Shown: positions 25,370 to 34,606, counted from the stretch's first letter. The stretch is DNA of 56,067 nt from 1-14-0-10-45-29 sp041650255 (GCA_041650255.1 JBAZLL010000007.1:1-56067); one strand, 5' to 3'. Translations and numbers: made by a program. Notes: generated from the letters alone by a model not told the origin.

Positions 25370-25927
25370 TTATTTTTTTGAAAGCGAAGATAAAAGAGAA
25401 TTTATTTGTTGCTCCAGTTCGTCCATCCCATCGTTGTTTTTCAGAGTAAAATCTGCCATTGAAATAACCTCGTCAAGCTGTTGGCTTGAAGGGTCCGCAT
25501 TTTTTGCCTCGGCGGCTTCAATTCGGCGGAATTGCTCAAAAGTTTTTGGATCGCCTTCGCGAGCGCGGGCACGCATACGATCAAAGCGAAACTTTGGATC
25601 GGAATGCACATTTACAAGGGTAAAACCATCCATCTTGCGAAGCTCTTTTACTTCAACAGGATTTCTGATTGATACTATAACATAGTTTTTCGCTTCTGAT
25701 GCCTGCACTTTTTCCATTATTCTTTTTGCAAAAATTGATGAGCCATACTCCTTTCGCATGCGATTCCCTTGCGCAATAAGGTTTTCACGAGTAATTTCGA
25801 CCCCGTTTTTCTTTAACTCGTCACGTATTACATCCGAAAGGGAAAAACATGAATAGCCTTTGCGCTTCAAATAGTCCGCAACAGTATCCTTTCCTGCGCA
25901 ATTTTTTCCGGTAAGCCCAATAATCAT
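25370..25927 (-). CDS. P-loop nucleotide kinase, dephospho-CoA-kinase/UPF0200-like
   Basis: 185 residues from the ATG at 25927. The extra upstream residues of the longer frame precede the P-loop strand and would be unusual. The Walker A motif is GLTGKNCAGKDT. Downstream, LSDVIRDELKKNG, ENLIAQGNRMRKEYG, VIVSIRNPVEVKEL and FDRMRARAREGDPKTFEQF form the order seen in archaeal kinases annotated as dephospho-CoA kinase or (d)NMP kinase. It phosphorylates a nucleotide-like substrate with ATP in the cytoplasm; the exact substrate is uncertain. It diverges from the Maf gene with 51 bp between start codons. Confidence 0.8.
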   Translation of the reverse strand: MIIGLTGKNCAGKDTVADYLKRKGYSCFSLSDVIRDELKKNGVEITRENLIAQGNRMRKEYGSSIFAKRIMEKVQASEAKNYVIVSIRNPVEVKELRKMDGFTLVNVHSDPKFRFDRMRARAREGDPKTFEQFRRIEAAEAKNADPSSQQLDEVISMADFTLKNNDGMDELEQQINSLLSSLSKK

Positions 25928-25978
25928 ATACAAATAATAAAGAGCATTCTTAATAAGCAAAATGGCATAAGCAAAAGC

Positions 25979-26545
25979 ATGCAAAAAATAGCTCTTGCAA
26001 GCGCCTCTCCAAGAAGAAAAGCATTGCTAAAAAAACTCTTTTCGAACTTTGTTATTTTTGAAGCTCCGCCCATGACAAAACAGCCAAAGCGATGCGCAAA
26101 AGAGGAAACGGTTGCAAAAGCCGAATTCAAGGCACAATGGGTGGCCCTAAGAAATCCAAACACATATGTAATCGGTGCGGACACAATTGTCCAATCAACG
26201 GGAAAATTTGGCAAACCAAAAAACGAGAAAAGCGCAAGAAGAATGCTTAAGGCAATAAGCGCAAAAAAAGTGAGAGTTTACACCTCTATTTGTATTGCAT
26301 TTTTTGATGGGAACAAAAAAATTAGAAAACGAATTTGGACTGAATATGCTGATTTGAGCTTTAGAAAAATAAGCGATAAAGAGATTGAGGAATATTTGCG
26401 TTCAAAAAAATGGATTGGAAAGGCGGGCGGATTTAACGTTGCCCAAATGCCTGCAAAAAGCTGGATTGAGAAGGTAGAGGGAGATATAAATACTGCAGTT
26501 GGATTACCGCTTACAAACATAAAAAAAGAGATTAGACTGCTTTGA
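25979..26545 (+). CDS. Maf-like nucleoside triphosphate pyrophosphatase
   Basis: 188 residues. The N-terminal ALASASPRRKALLKKL and VIGADTIV with KFGKPKNEKSARRML are the Maf signature; ...GGFNVAQMPAKSWIEKVEGD provides the usual late residues. Maf proteins hydrolyse non-canonical or modified NTPs (dTTP, UTP, m7GTP and others) to the monophosphate, cleaning the nucleotide pool. CTTAATAAG is ~26 bp upstream of the ATG (leaderless). Confidence 0.9.
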   Translation: MQKIALASASPRRKALLKKLFSNFVIFEAPPMTKQPKRCAKEETVAKAEFKAQWVALRNPNTYVIGADTIVQSTGKFGKPKNEKSARRMLKAISAKKVRVYTSICIAFFDGNKKIRKRIWTEYADLSFRKISDKEIEEYLRSKKWIGKAGGFNVAQMPAKSWIEKVEGDINTAVGLPLTNIKKEIRLL

Positions 26546-26593
26546 AAAAACACACGTGGGTGTGGTCAAAAAAACTATTTTCAAAAAGCGTTC

Positions 26594-29566
26594 TTAACGG
26601 GTTTTTTTCTTTGAAAAGAAATCTACAAGCATTTTCTTGTCTTCTTCATTATCAACATAATCAGATACGGATTCGGTGGGTGTATCATCTTGAACCGTTT
26701 GCTTGGGCGAATCTGGATCGCGACCGTTTAAAGAATCCGAATCAAAATCTTCTGTTTTTTTCTCGGATAATGCGGGTACATCGCTAAATTCTTTTTTATC
26801 GGAAGTTTTTTCAGGCACGTTTACAATTTCTTTTTTCCCGGATGTTTTTGCAGACGAATCAGTCTTAGAATCAGTATTTTGTTTTATATCTGAGGAATTT
26901 GTTTTTTGCATAGCGCCGTTTTTGGAATTTTCCAGCGTATCCGTTTTTGACTCGTCATCTGGCGAATCTTCATCATCCGAAGAAGATTTTGGAAAAACTA
27001 ATTTTGATGAATCAGTTGAATCAAAACCATCTGTGCCGGAAGGTTTGACAGGTCCGGATTGCAAAGAGCCGTCGTCCCCTTCAAAATCTTCGGGCTTTAG
27101 ATGTTCCATTGCAACAAGGCGCTCGCCCTCATCAAGGCGCATAAGCCTAACTCCTTGCGTGTTTCGTCCCACAATTGAAATGTCTTTTACAGGCATACGA
27201 ATTGCCTTATTAGAAGAGGATAAAAGCAATATTTCATCTTCATCTGAAACCGAACAAACTCCGATTACCTTGCCATTGCGTTCGCTGGTTTTTATGCTGA
27301 TTATTCCCATGCCGCCTCTTCCTTGCTGGCGGTATTCCTCCACGGGAGTACGCTTGCCATATCCGTTTTCGCAGATTGTGAGTATTGCAGGATTATTGCA
27401 CAAAGTTAAATCAACTACATAATCGTCTTTGCGCAATGAAATTCCTTTTACACCTTGCCCTGCCCGACCTATTTCTCGCACATCAGTCTCGCTAAAGCGA
27501 ATTGCTTGCCCGTGCGAGGATGCAAGCAAAAGATCCGTGTTTCCATCGGTCTTTCTTGCTTGTATTAACTCGTCCCCTTCGCGCAAAGTTATGGCACGAA
27601 TGCCACCGCGCCTGGGGCGACCGTATTCGGATAAAGAAGTTCTTTTTACAACTCCTTTTCGGGTTGCCATTACAAGCGATTGGTCTTCTTTGAATTCTCG
27701 GACTGACACCCATGAAGCTATTTTGTCGTCTTTAATATCAAGCAAATTAACTATTGCCTTACCGGTTGAATATCTTGAAGTTGCAGGTATTTTGTGCACT
27801 TGCAACCAGTGAACCATACCTGAATTCGTAAAGAACAGCAGTGTGTCATGCGTACTTGCAATAAGCAAGTCCTTTATGCGGTCTTCTTCTTTTGTCTCGG
27901 TTCCGATTACGCCCTTGCCGCCGCGTTTTTGGCTTCGGTATTCAGAGAGGGAAATGCGTTTTATGTAATCGTTTTCAGTAACTATTACTGCGACAGATTC
28001 ATCTGGAATAAGGTCCAAATCGTCAATTTGCCCGCCGTTTCCTTCAATTATTTTTGTTCTGCGCTCATCCGAGTATTTGCTCCTTATCTCAGTAAGTTCT
28101 GTTTTTATCAGTCCATCAATTTTTTTCTTGTCTGCAAGAATTGAAACAAGTTCGGAGATAAGTTTTGCAAGTGTCGCATCTTCCTGTTCAATTTTATCCC
28201 GCTCAAGACCTGTAAGGCGCGAGAGTTTCATCTCAAGAATTGCGAGTGCCTGCTTTTCACTAAGTTTCCATTTTGAGATAAGCACTTCTTTTGCGCGCAA
28301 AGTATCCGATGCGGATTTTATCGCATTGATAACTTTGTCGATGTCCACGAGCGCAATTTTAAGACCTTCGAGTATATGTTTTCGATCCCTTGCAACGCCG
28401 AGGTCAAAATTACAGCGACGGGTTATTACGTTTCTTCTATGAAGAATGAATTCAGACAAAAGCTCGCGAAGACTTAGAGTTTTTGGCTGCTGCCCGACGA
28501 GAGCAAGATTGTTTATACCGAATGTTACTTCGAGTTGTGTTTTTGAATAAAGGTGGTTGAGCACAACTTCTGCATTTGCACCTTTTTTTACAAGAACGCG
28601 CACTTCTATTCCTTTCTTGTCGGACAAATCTAATATGTCAGAAATCCCTTCTATTTTTTTGTCTTTTACAAGATCGGCTATCTGAATGACAAGATTTGCC
28701 TTATTCACCATGTAGGGTATTTCGGAAATGCTGATGTATTGTTTTTGCTTGTCCTTTTTATCAGTCTCAATTTGCGCAACACCACGCACGCGAATTGTTC
28801 CCCTGCCGGTTTTGTATGCTTCAATAATTCCGGCACGACCGGTGATTATTCCTCCGGTTGGAAAATCGGGTCCGCGCACAAGATTGAACAGATAAGAATC
28901 ATCAACTTCCCAATTGTCAATAAGCAACATTGTCGCATCGCAAATTTCTCCCAGGTTGTGAGGAGGGATATTTGTAGCCATTCCGACCGCGATACCCGAT
29001 GAGCCGTTGATTAGAAGATTTGGAACCTTTGAAGGAAGAACAATTGGCTCTTTGAGAGTTCCATCAAAGTTTGGCGTGAAATCAACAGTGCCTTTGTCAA
29101 TGTCTGCAAGCATTTCATCCGCAAGCTTTTGCATGCGAACTTCGGTGTACCTCATTGCTGCTGCATTGTCACCGTCAATTGAACCAAAGTTTCCCTGCCC
29201 GTCCACAAGCGGATAGCGCAATGAGAATTCCTGCGCCATTCTTACAAGTGTGGAGTAAATGGACGCATCACCGTGAGGATGGTATTTACCAAGCACTTCT
29301 CCAACGATACGGGCCGATTTTTTGTAAGCATTTGAATGCGTATTCGAAAGCTCATACATCGAAAAAAGAACACGCCTGTGAACCGGCTTAAATCCGTCGC
29401 GCACATCCGGCAATGCCCTGCCGACAATAACAGACATTGCATAATCCAAATATGAAGTTGAAAGCTCTCTCTCAATTGGTTGCGCAGTCACTTTATGCAA
29501 GGGAGCTTGCGCCGGTGTTGATGGAACATCATTTTTTGAGTCTGAATTGTTATCTAAATCTGGCAT
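26594..29566 (-). CDS. gyrA: DNA gyrase subunit A with long C-terminal extension
   Basis: 990 residues. The breakage-reunion domain (~30-520) has the catalytic Tyr140 in AAAMRYTEVR. The beta-pinwheel domain (~530-830) carries a GyrA-box-like QKRGGKG and further repeats such as YGRPRRGGIRAI, so this is GyrA rather than ParC and should supercoil. The residues matching E. coli Ser83 and Asp87 are Ala101 and Ser105 (HPHGDASIYS), which removes the quinolone anchoring contacts. After ~830 an extra ~160-residue Ser/Asp/Lys-rich disordered tail follows, ending DKKMLVDFFSKKKTR, a PIP-box-like peptide. It is second in the operon, 23 nt after gyrB. Gyrase is bacterial in origin and found in some archaea. 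Confidence 0.97.
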   Translation of the reverse strand: MPDLDNNSDSKNDVPSTPAQAPLHKVTAQPIERELSTSYLDYAMSVIVGRALPDVRDGFKPVHRRVLFSMYELSNTHSNAYKKSARIVGEVLGKYHPHGDASIYSTLVRMAQEFSLRYPLVDGQGNFGSIDGDNAAAMRYTEVRMQKLADEMLADIDKGTVDFTPNFDGTLKEPIVLPSKVPNLLINGSSGIAVGMATNIPPHNLGEICDATMLLIDNWEVDDSYLFNLVRGPDFPTGGIITGRAGIIEAYKTGRGTIRVRGVAQIETDKKDKQKQYISISEIPYMVNKANLVIQIADLVKDKKIEGISDILDLSDKKGIEVRVLVKKGANAEVVLNHLYSKTQLEVTFGINNLALVGQQPKTLSLRELLSEFILHRRNVITRRCNFDLGVARDRKHILEGLKIALVDIDKVINAIKSASDTLRAKEVLISKWKLSEKQALAILEMKLSRLTGLERDKIEQEDATLAKLISELVSILADKKKIDGLIKTELTEIRSKYSDERRTKIIEGNGGQIDDLDLIPDESVAVIVTENDYIKRISLSEYRSQKRGGKGVIGTETKEEDRIKDLLIASTHDTLLFFTNSGMVHWLQVHKIPATSRYSTGKAIVNLLDIKDDKIASWVSVREFKEDQSLVMATRKGVVKRTSLSEYGRPRRGGIRAITLREGDELIQARKTDGNTDLLLASSHGQAIRFSETDVREIGRAGQGVKGISLRKDDYVVDLTLCNNPAILTICENGYGKRTPVEEYRQQGRGGMGIISIKTSERNGKVIGVCSVSDEDEILLLSSSNKAIRMPVKDISIVGRNTQGVRLMRLDEGERLVAMEHLKPEDFEGDDGSLQSGPVKPSGTDGFDSTDSSKLVFPKSSSDDEDSPDDESKTDTLENSKNGAMQKTNSSDIKQNTDSKTDSSAKTSGKKEIVNVPEKTSDKKEFSDVPALSEKKTEDFDSDSLNGRDPDSPKQTVQDDTPTESVSDYVDNEEDKKMLVDFFSKKKTR

Positions 29567-29589
29567 GAAAATTACCTTTAATTTTGATT

Positions 29590-31527
29590 TTAAGTGTCAA
29601 TGTTTGCCGCATACTTTGCATTATCCTCAATAAATTTGCGCCTGGGCTCCACGGCATCACCCATTAAGATATTGAAGAGCTCGTCCGCCTTCATCGCATC
29701 ATCAACGCTCACTCTTAGCATTGAACGGTTTTTCGGGTCCATGGTTGTATCCCAAAGCTGTTGCGGATTCATTTCACCAAGACCTTTGTATCGTTGCGAG
29801 TGGTAGTTTTTTGGATTGCCCCATTCTTGCAATACTTTTGCAAGCTCGGCGTCAGTATATGCGTACTGCTGGCGGGAGCCTGCTTTTAGGCTGTAAAGCG
29901 GAGGTTGCGCGATGTAAATGTGTCCGAGTTCTACTAAAGGCTTGAGATAACGATAGAATAGAGTTAGTATGAGCGTCCGAATGTGCGCACCATCAACATC
30001 TGCATCTGTCATTATAACTATTTTATGATAACGCAGTTTGCTAATGTCAAAATCGGAGCCGAAATTTGTTCCGATTGCCATTATCAGATTTCTTATTTCA
30101 ACGCTTGAGAGAAGTTTTGTAACCGAAGCTTTTTCCACGTTTAATATCTTGCCGCGCAAAGGAAGAATCGCTTGTGTTTTTCTATCACGCCCTTGTTTTG
30201 CAGAACCACCTGCAGAATCTCCTTCTACGATATATAATTCACATTGCGCAGGGTCCGTTTCTGCACAGTCGGCCAATTTGCCGGGCAATACGGTGGAATC
30301 CAAAACGCCTTTTCTGCGAATCAAATCTTTTGCCTTTTGAGCGGCCTCACGAGCCTGCATTGCCTGCGCACCCTTTAGCACAATTACTCGTGCATCCGCA
30401 GGATTTTCCTCAAAATATGTGCGAAGACCATCGCCAACAATTCCTTCTACTATTCCTTTTATCTCCGTGTTGCCAAGTTTTGTCTTTGTTTGGCCTTCAA
30501 ATTGAGGAGAAGGAAGCTTGATTGAGATGACTGCCGAAATTCCTTCGCGCAAATCGTCACCCGAAATAGTTCCCTCTTTTAGAAGCTTGTTGGCTTTTGC
30601 ATAATCGTTCACGCTTCTTGTAAGCGCTGCCTTGAATCCGGCAAGATGAGTACCACCTTCTACCGTGTGAATGCTGTTTACATATGAGAAAATGTTTTCC
30701 GAATAGGCATCGTTGTATTGGAGAGCTATTTCACATGAGACTGCGCCTGCCTCTTTCTCAAAGTAAATTACAGGATGCAAAATGGTTTTGTTCTTGTTAA
30801 GATGAGAGGTAAATTCAATTATGCCACCGCTAAAATGAAATGTTTCCTGCTTGCCATCATGCTCATCAGAAAGCAAAATGCGAACCCCTTTGTTCAGATA
30901 TGCAAGCTCGCGAAGCCGGTTTGAAAGTATTTCGTATTTGAATTCAACTGTTTCGAAAATTTTTGGGTCCGGCTTGAAAATAATGGTTGTGCCGTTTGCA
31001 CTCGCAACACCTATTTCTTTCACTGGTCCTTGCGGCACACCGCGGGTATATATTTGAGAATATTCCTTTCCATCGCGCTTTATTCGCGCCTCCATGTGTT
31101 CCGAAAGCGCATTTACACACGACACACCCACTCCGTGCAAGCCTCCCGACACTTTGTAGGTTTTATTGTCAAATTTGCCACCTGCATGAAGCACAGTCAT
31201 TACGACCTCAAGTGCAGATTTTTTCATTTGGGCGTGCATTTCAACAGGAATGCCCCGTCCGTCATCAGTTACAGATATGGAGCCATCTGCCAGCATATCA
31301 ACCTTAATCTCTTTGCAATGACCCGCTAGGGCTTCGTCAATTGAATTATCAACTACCTCATAAACAAGATGATGAAGACCCCGAATACCCGTGTCGCCGA
31401 TATACATGCTTGGGCGCTTTCTTACCGCTTCCAGCCCTTCGAGTACCTGGATGGTGTCGGCACCATAATTTGAGGCAGGTTTTACTGCTTCTTGTATTTT
31501 TAAATCTTTTGGATTGGTTTTTTCCAT
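29590..31527 (-). CDS. gyrB: DNA gyrase subunit B
   Basis: 645 residues, the compact form without the extra domain of proteobacterial GyrB. The GHKL ATPase motifs are EVVDNSIDEALAGHC, DDGRGIPVE and GGLHGVGVSCVNALSEH. The transducer domain follows. The TOPRIM motifs are IVEGDSAGGSAKQGRD and the metal-binding DADVDGAHI. The C-terminal QRYKGLGEMNPQQLWDTT completes the family. It pairs with GyrA to introduce negative supercoils using ATP. AGGTAGGAT precedes the ATG, and the TATA box lies at ~31599-31606, giving a ~49-nt leader. Confidence 0.97.
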   Translation of the reverse strand: MEKTNPKDLKIQEAVKPASNYGADTIQVLEGLEAVRKRPSMYIGDTGIRGLHHLVYEVVDNSIDEALAGHCKEIKVDMLADGSISVTDDGRGIPVEMHAQMKKSALEVVMTVLHAGGKFDNKTYKVSGGLHGVGVSCVNALSEHMEARIKRDGKEYSQIYTRGVPQGPVKEIGVASANGTTIIFKPDPKIFETVEFKYEILSNRLRELAYLNKGVRILLSDEHDGKQETFHFSGGIIEFTSHLNKNKTILHPVIYFEKEAGAVSCEIALQYNDAYSENIFSYVNSIHTVEGGTHLAGFKAALTRSVNDYAKANKLLKEGTISGDDLREGISAVISIKLPSPQFEGQTKTKLGNTEIKGIVEGIVGDGLRTYFEENPADARVIVLKGAQAMQAREAAQKAKDLIRRKGVLDSTVLPGKLADCAETDPAQCELYIVEGDSAGGSAKQGRDRKTQAILPLRGKILNVEKASVTKLLSSVEIRNLIMAIGTNFGSDFDISKLRYHKIVIMTDADVDGAHIRTLILTLFYRYLKPLVELGHIYIAQPPLYSLKAGSRQQYAYTDAELAKVLQEWGNPKNYHSQRYKGLGEMNPQQLWDTTMDPKNRSMLRVSVDDAMKADELFNILMGDAVEPRRKFIEDNAKYAANIDT

Positions 31528-31949
31528 GGAATATCCTACCTTAGAAAGATGCTAATTGCATTAAAAACCCCATAAATTTACGACGTTAAAATCGTATGTA
31601 TTTATATGCACTTGAAAGCTTTTAAACCGATTGGGGGATAGATTTTGAAACCGCAAAAAACGGTTCAAAAAAATGCAAAAGCATATATAAATGTATGTAG
31701 AGGGTGAAAAATGCCAAAAAAGAATGCGACGTAAAGGATGATAAACCGCACATCACAAGCCGTTAGATTAGACATTTTACGAATTTAAGGCGTTTTCAAG
31801 TTGTTTTCTGACTTATTTTTTCATTCATTCCGAAGAAGATTTTGCACCCATTTTTCAGGCGATATATTTATTAAGTCCAAACACACATCTAACTGAATTA
31901 CTACAGGCTTAGATAACGCGCTGTGTTCTAAAAAATCAAGGTGTTTTGA
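31528..31949. promoter_or_regulatory. Divergent promoter region between gyrB and rpl10e
   Basis: This 420-bp gap holds a minus-strand TATA (TATTTATA on plus, 31599-31606) for gyrB. A plus-strand TATA-like CATATATAAATG (31682-31693) is followed by AGAGGGTGA and a seven-codon ORF (31711-31734), then, in the same frame past its stop, a 16-codon ORF (31738-31788). GATATATTTATTAA (31862-31875) with AAGGTG serves rpl10e. Between the first two TATA boxes sit three TTTTRAACCG-like half-sites (31620-31629, 31643-31653, and inverted at 31661-31670), of which the last two form a hairpin-like dyad. These could sense supercoiling or bind a regulator of gyrase. The short ORFs may be a decayed gene. Confidence 0.5.
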
Positions 31950-32483
31950 ATGGTAGGAATAAGACCCGCAAAAACATGCAGAGACCTCACGAAGGTTGCA
32001 TGGACAAGATTCTCAAAGAGAAAGCCAAGAAAGTCATACGTAAAGTCAATGCCGCACACCAACCTGCTGAACTTTAGGATGGGAAACAAAAAAGGTGAAG
32101 GTTACGACACAGTGTACGAGCTTATTGCAAAGGAAGATGTCCAGCTAAGAGACAACTCGCTTGAAGCCGGAAGACAGTCGTGCAACAAATATCTTGAAAA
32201 GACAATTCCGAATCAATATTATTTCCACTTAAAAGTCGTGTGCCACAATGTGATCCGCGAAAACAAAATGATTGCGGGTGCGGGAGCAGACCGTTTGCAG
32301 AAAGGGATGAGAGCATCCTTTGGTAGACCAACAGACCGCGCGGCAAGGATAAAGAAGGGTCAATCAATACTTACCATCACGACAAAATCTTCGAACAAGG
32401 AGCACATCCGGGAATCGATGCGAAGAATGACTGCAAAACTTTCCAAGGGATGGAGAATGATAGAAAAGCCCCTTGCCGCTTAA
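31950..32483 (+). CDS. rpl10e: Large ribosomal subunit protein L10e (uL16)
   Basis: 177 residues. The start MVGIRPAKTCRDL, then KSMPHTNLLNFRMGN, the GAGADRLQKGMRASFGRP loop that reaches towards the tRNA site, and the closing AKLSKGWRMI define archaeal L10e/uL16. It sits near the peptidyl transferase centre and helps position the A-site tRNA. AAGGTG lies ~8 nt before the ATG. The winged-helix gene follows 15 nt downstream, probably in the same transcript. Confidence 0.97.
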   Translation: MVGIRPAKTCRDLTKVAWTRFSKRKPRKSYVKSMPHTNLLNFRMGNKKGEGYDTVYELIAKEDVQLRDNSLEAGRQSCNKYLEKTIPNQYYFHLKVVCHNVIRENKMIAGAGADRLQKGMRASFGRPTDRAARIKKGQSILTITTKSSNKEHIRESMRRMTAKLSKGWRMIEKPLAA

Positions 32484-32498
32484 GGAAAGGGTATTTTT

Positions 32499-32984
32499 AT
32501 GGAGTCGCAGGAGTTCATACAGTCAGAGCTTGACAGTGTAATTAACATCTTGCGCTCAAACCCACACGTAAGGTTCAGTCTTGATGGTCTTGCAAAAACC
32601 AGCGGAATGCGCCCCGACTTCTTAAAAAAATGGGTGCGCGTTCTTGAAGACAAAGGTCATGTGAAAATATTTTATAGCATCTCCGGCGAAGAATTTGCAT
32701 GGATTGGTAATGGAAAAATTGAAGATAACAACGTACGCACAACACAATTTCCGAAACCACAAAAATCACAGGGCTCGAAAGAGAGGGCAGTATGCGCCCT
32801 GCTTGGAGATATACACCAAAAACAACAAACACTGTCTTCCCTTCTTGAAAGAAAAAGGTTTTTGGAATCAAAATGCACGATAACAAATGGCGAATTTCAT
32901 ATTTTGCAGATGCAAATTTCAAGAACAAAAAAAGAGCTTGGAACACTGCTTGTGCAGGCAAAGCAGATTACATCAGAATCATAA
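32499..32984 (+). CDS. Winged-helix protein with C-terminal coiled coil
   Basis: 161 residues. An N-terminal winged helix (~8-60: VINILRSNPHVRFSLDGLAKTSGMRPDFLKKWVRVLEDKGHVKI) is followed by a beta wing (FYSISGEEFAWIG), a short linker and a Leu/Gln-rich coiled coil (~100-160). It is a likely DNA-binding or complex-assembly protein. It is cotranscribed with L10e (15-nt gap), so it may be tied to ribosome or translation control. No exact family is recognised. Confidence 0.65.
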   Translation: MESQEFIQSELDSVINILRSNPHVRFSLDGLAKTSGMRPDFLKKWVRVLEDKGHVKIFYSISGEEFAWIGNGKIEDNNVRTTQFPKPQKSQGSKERAVCALLGDIHQKQQTLSSLLERKRFLESKCTITNGEFHILQMQISRTKKELGTLLVQAKQITSES

Positions 32985-33000
32985 AAAATAAAATCTCTTC

Positions 33001-33591
33001 TTAATTTGGATTGCACCTTCCGGAAATCGGTCTTAGCCCCTTAAACGACAATCCGCTAAAGTAGGGTGTATCATAATAGATTGTAAAATCGTTGTAATAT
33101 TTTGATGTGCTTGTGCGAACTGTGGTTGTAGTATCAGAACATGCGACTGCGGTGCGCAAATAGACCGATTTTCTCTCCGATGGGGCAAGCGTAATGCTAA
33201 GACCGGTCAGCGCGCTTGCTCCAGCGGTTCCGTACAAAGTTAAACCCGTTGTTGAGCCTGCGCTTGAGTGATTTGAATATACATTAAATGTGGTTTCGGA
33301 ACCATAAGGCTCAAGCACAAAACTCTTGATTGTTATCGGCTTTGAATCGATGTTTTCCAAAAGCAGTGAAATTTCCCCGGAAGATGGAGTTGATGCATAA
33401 TAATAACCTTCCATATCGACGATGCGAACCGGTTGTGCTTGAGTTGACCAATATGCACTTGACTCGGTTTGGGATATGTCTTGCGAAGATTGCGTGAAAA
33501 AAATGCTCAAACTCACTGCCACAAGCGCTACTAAAAGCACTACGCCTAAAATTATCAGAAATTCTGCGGATAATTGTCCCTTTAATTCCAT
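33001..33591 (-). CDS. Type IV pilin-like protein with class III signal peptide
   Basis: 196 residues from the ATG at 33591, which has GGTGA at correct spacing; the upstream GTG does not. The N-terminus MELKGQLSAEFLIILGVVLLV is a class III signal: a short basic leader, cleavage before Q-x-S-x-E, then a hydrophobic assembly helix. The remaining ~150 residues form an extracellular beta-rich head rich in Ser and Thr. Such subunits are processed by an archaeal prepilin peptidase and build pili or adhesive filaments. It is second of a two-gene unit with the next pilin. Confidence 0.75.
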   Translation of the reverse strand: MELKGQLSAEFLIILGVVLLVALVAVSLSIFFTQSSQDISQTESSAYWSTQAQPVRIVDMEGYYYASTPSSGEISLLLENIDSKPITIKSFVLEPYGSETTFNVYSNHSSAGSTTGLTLYGTAGASALTGLSITLAPSERKSVYLRTAVACSDTTTTVRTSTSKYYNDFTIYYDTPYFSGLSFKGLRPISGRCNPN

Positions 33592-33609
33592 GTTAGCATT
33601 CACCAGAAT

Positions 33610-34179
33610 TTAGTTATTAAAACTATTCCTGCAAAAAACCGGAAGAGGATATACGCTGGTTTGCGTAAGGTTTGCATTTGAGCCCGGCACTTTGAAGGTT
33701 ATGCTTAAATTTGTTGAAAAAGAGCCTGCGCTTTGAGCGCAAAGGTCTGATTCTTCACCGAAATATTCAGTTACAATTGTGCGATTTGAGTATGCACCGA
33801 TTGAAAGTGTGCAATCGCACGGGGAAAATTTGCATGTCTGAATTGTGCAAAAATTTGAGCCGACTCCGTCGGTTAAGGTTGAATTGTAAGAAAATATTGC
33901 CAATTGCTCGCCGTTAAAATTCATGCTTTTTATAATTAGGGGGGAATCCGCGCGGGATTCAAGAGCAAGATAAACCCGTTGTGTTTCATTGTCATAAAAA
34001 GAATTTTGCACAGAAAATGGTTTAGCCTGTATTTGCCAAAAATCCTTTTCCTGCGACACGCGTATATTATTGGCAAAATCTGGCATAAGCCCGAATAATG
34101 CGATTACTATTAAGGCAACGGTAAGCAAAAGCCCGACGATAATTATGTAATCAACAGATGCTTGCGCAAGTTTGCCCAT
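33610..34179 (-). CDS. Type IV pilin-like protein with class III signal peptide
   Basis: 189 residues. MGKLAQASVDYIIIVGLLLTV carries the QxSxDY-type cleavage and assembly motif. The extracellular head has four cysteines close together (FCTIQTCKFSPCDC), likely disulfide-bonded. It is the upstream member of the pilin pair (18 nt gap to the next start). No assembly ATPase or platform gene is present in this window, so the export machinery must be elsewhere. Confidence 0.75.
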   Translation of the reverse strand: MGKLAQASVDYIIIVGLLLTVALIVIALFGLMPDFANNIRVSQEKDFWQIQAKPFSVQNSFYDNETQRVYLALESRADSPLIIKSMNFNGEQLAIFSYNSTLTDGVGSNFCTIQTCKFSPCDCTLSIGAYSNRTIVTEYFGEESDLCAQSAGSFSTNLSITFKVPGSNANLTQTSVYPLPVFCRNSFNN

Positions 34180-34264
34180 AGAATGAAAAAGAGGGCTAAA
34201 TTAATAAAGAAAATTCCGGTTTGCAAATGCTAAAGAGAAAAATTTTAATGCGAAATTGGTTTGA

Positions 34265-34606
34265 CTAAACCTCAAAAATTTTGTGTGCGATATGTGCATA
34301 TATTTTTATTGCAAAATCTTCCTTATTTATTTTCGGATGTTTGTGATAAAAACCTCCGGCATAGATAAATGCGTCTATAACGAGGGAGTTTTGGCTTTCC
34401 TCGGACAAAACACAATTATATGAGCTCGCGGTTTTTTGCACCATATCGCGCAATTTGCCAATCAGTTTAGCATAAAGGGCATCACTTTTGAGGGTCCATT
34501 TGCCCGAATGATATTCCAACAGCGCTTTTTTTACACTCAAACTGTTTTTCCACGGCTGTTTAGGATGAACTGCCGAATGAACAATAGTCATTGCTAATGG
34601 ACACAT
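34265..34606 (-). CDS. Small soluble protein of unknown function
   Basis: 113 residues. All-helical by appearance, with conserved-looking segments SDALYAKLIGKLRDMVQKTA and AFAIKIYAHIAHKI. A TTTAAATATT run lies ~26 bp upstream of the ATG at 34606. The helical, KxxR-containing composition faintly recalls HEPN-type domains, but the R-x4-6-H motif is absent, so no function is assigned. Confidence 0.5.
   Translation of the reverse strand: MCPLAMTIVHSAVHPKQPWKNSLSVKKALLEYHSGKWTLKSDALYAKLIGKLRDMVQKTASSYNCVLSEESQNSLVIDAFIYAGGFYHKHPKINKEDFAIKIYAHIAHKIFEV

Noticed and set aside
28077..28442. Long ORFs antisense to gyrA, gyrB and rpo genes
   Set aside because: They are frame shadows of strongly conserved genes with no start signals of their own.
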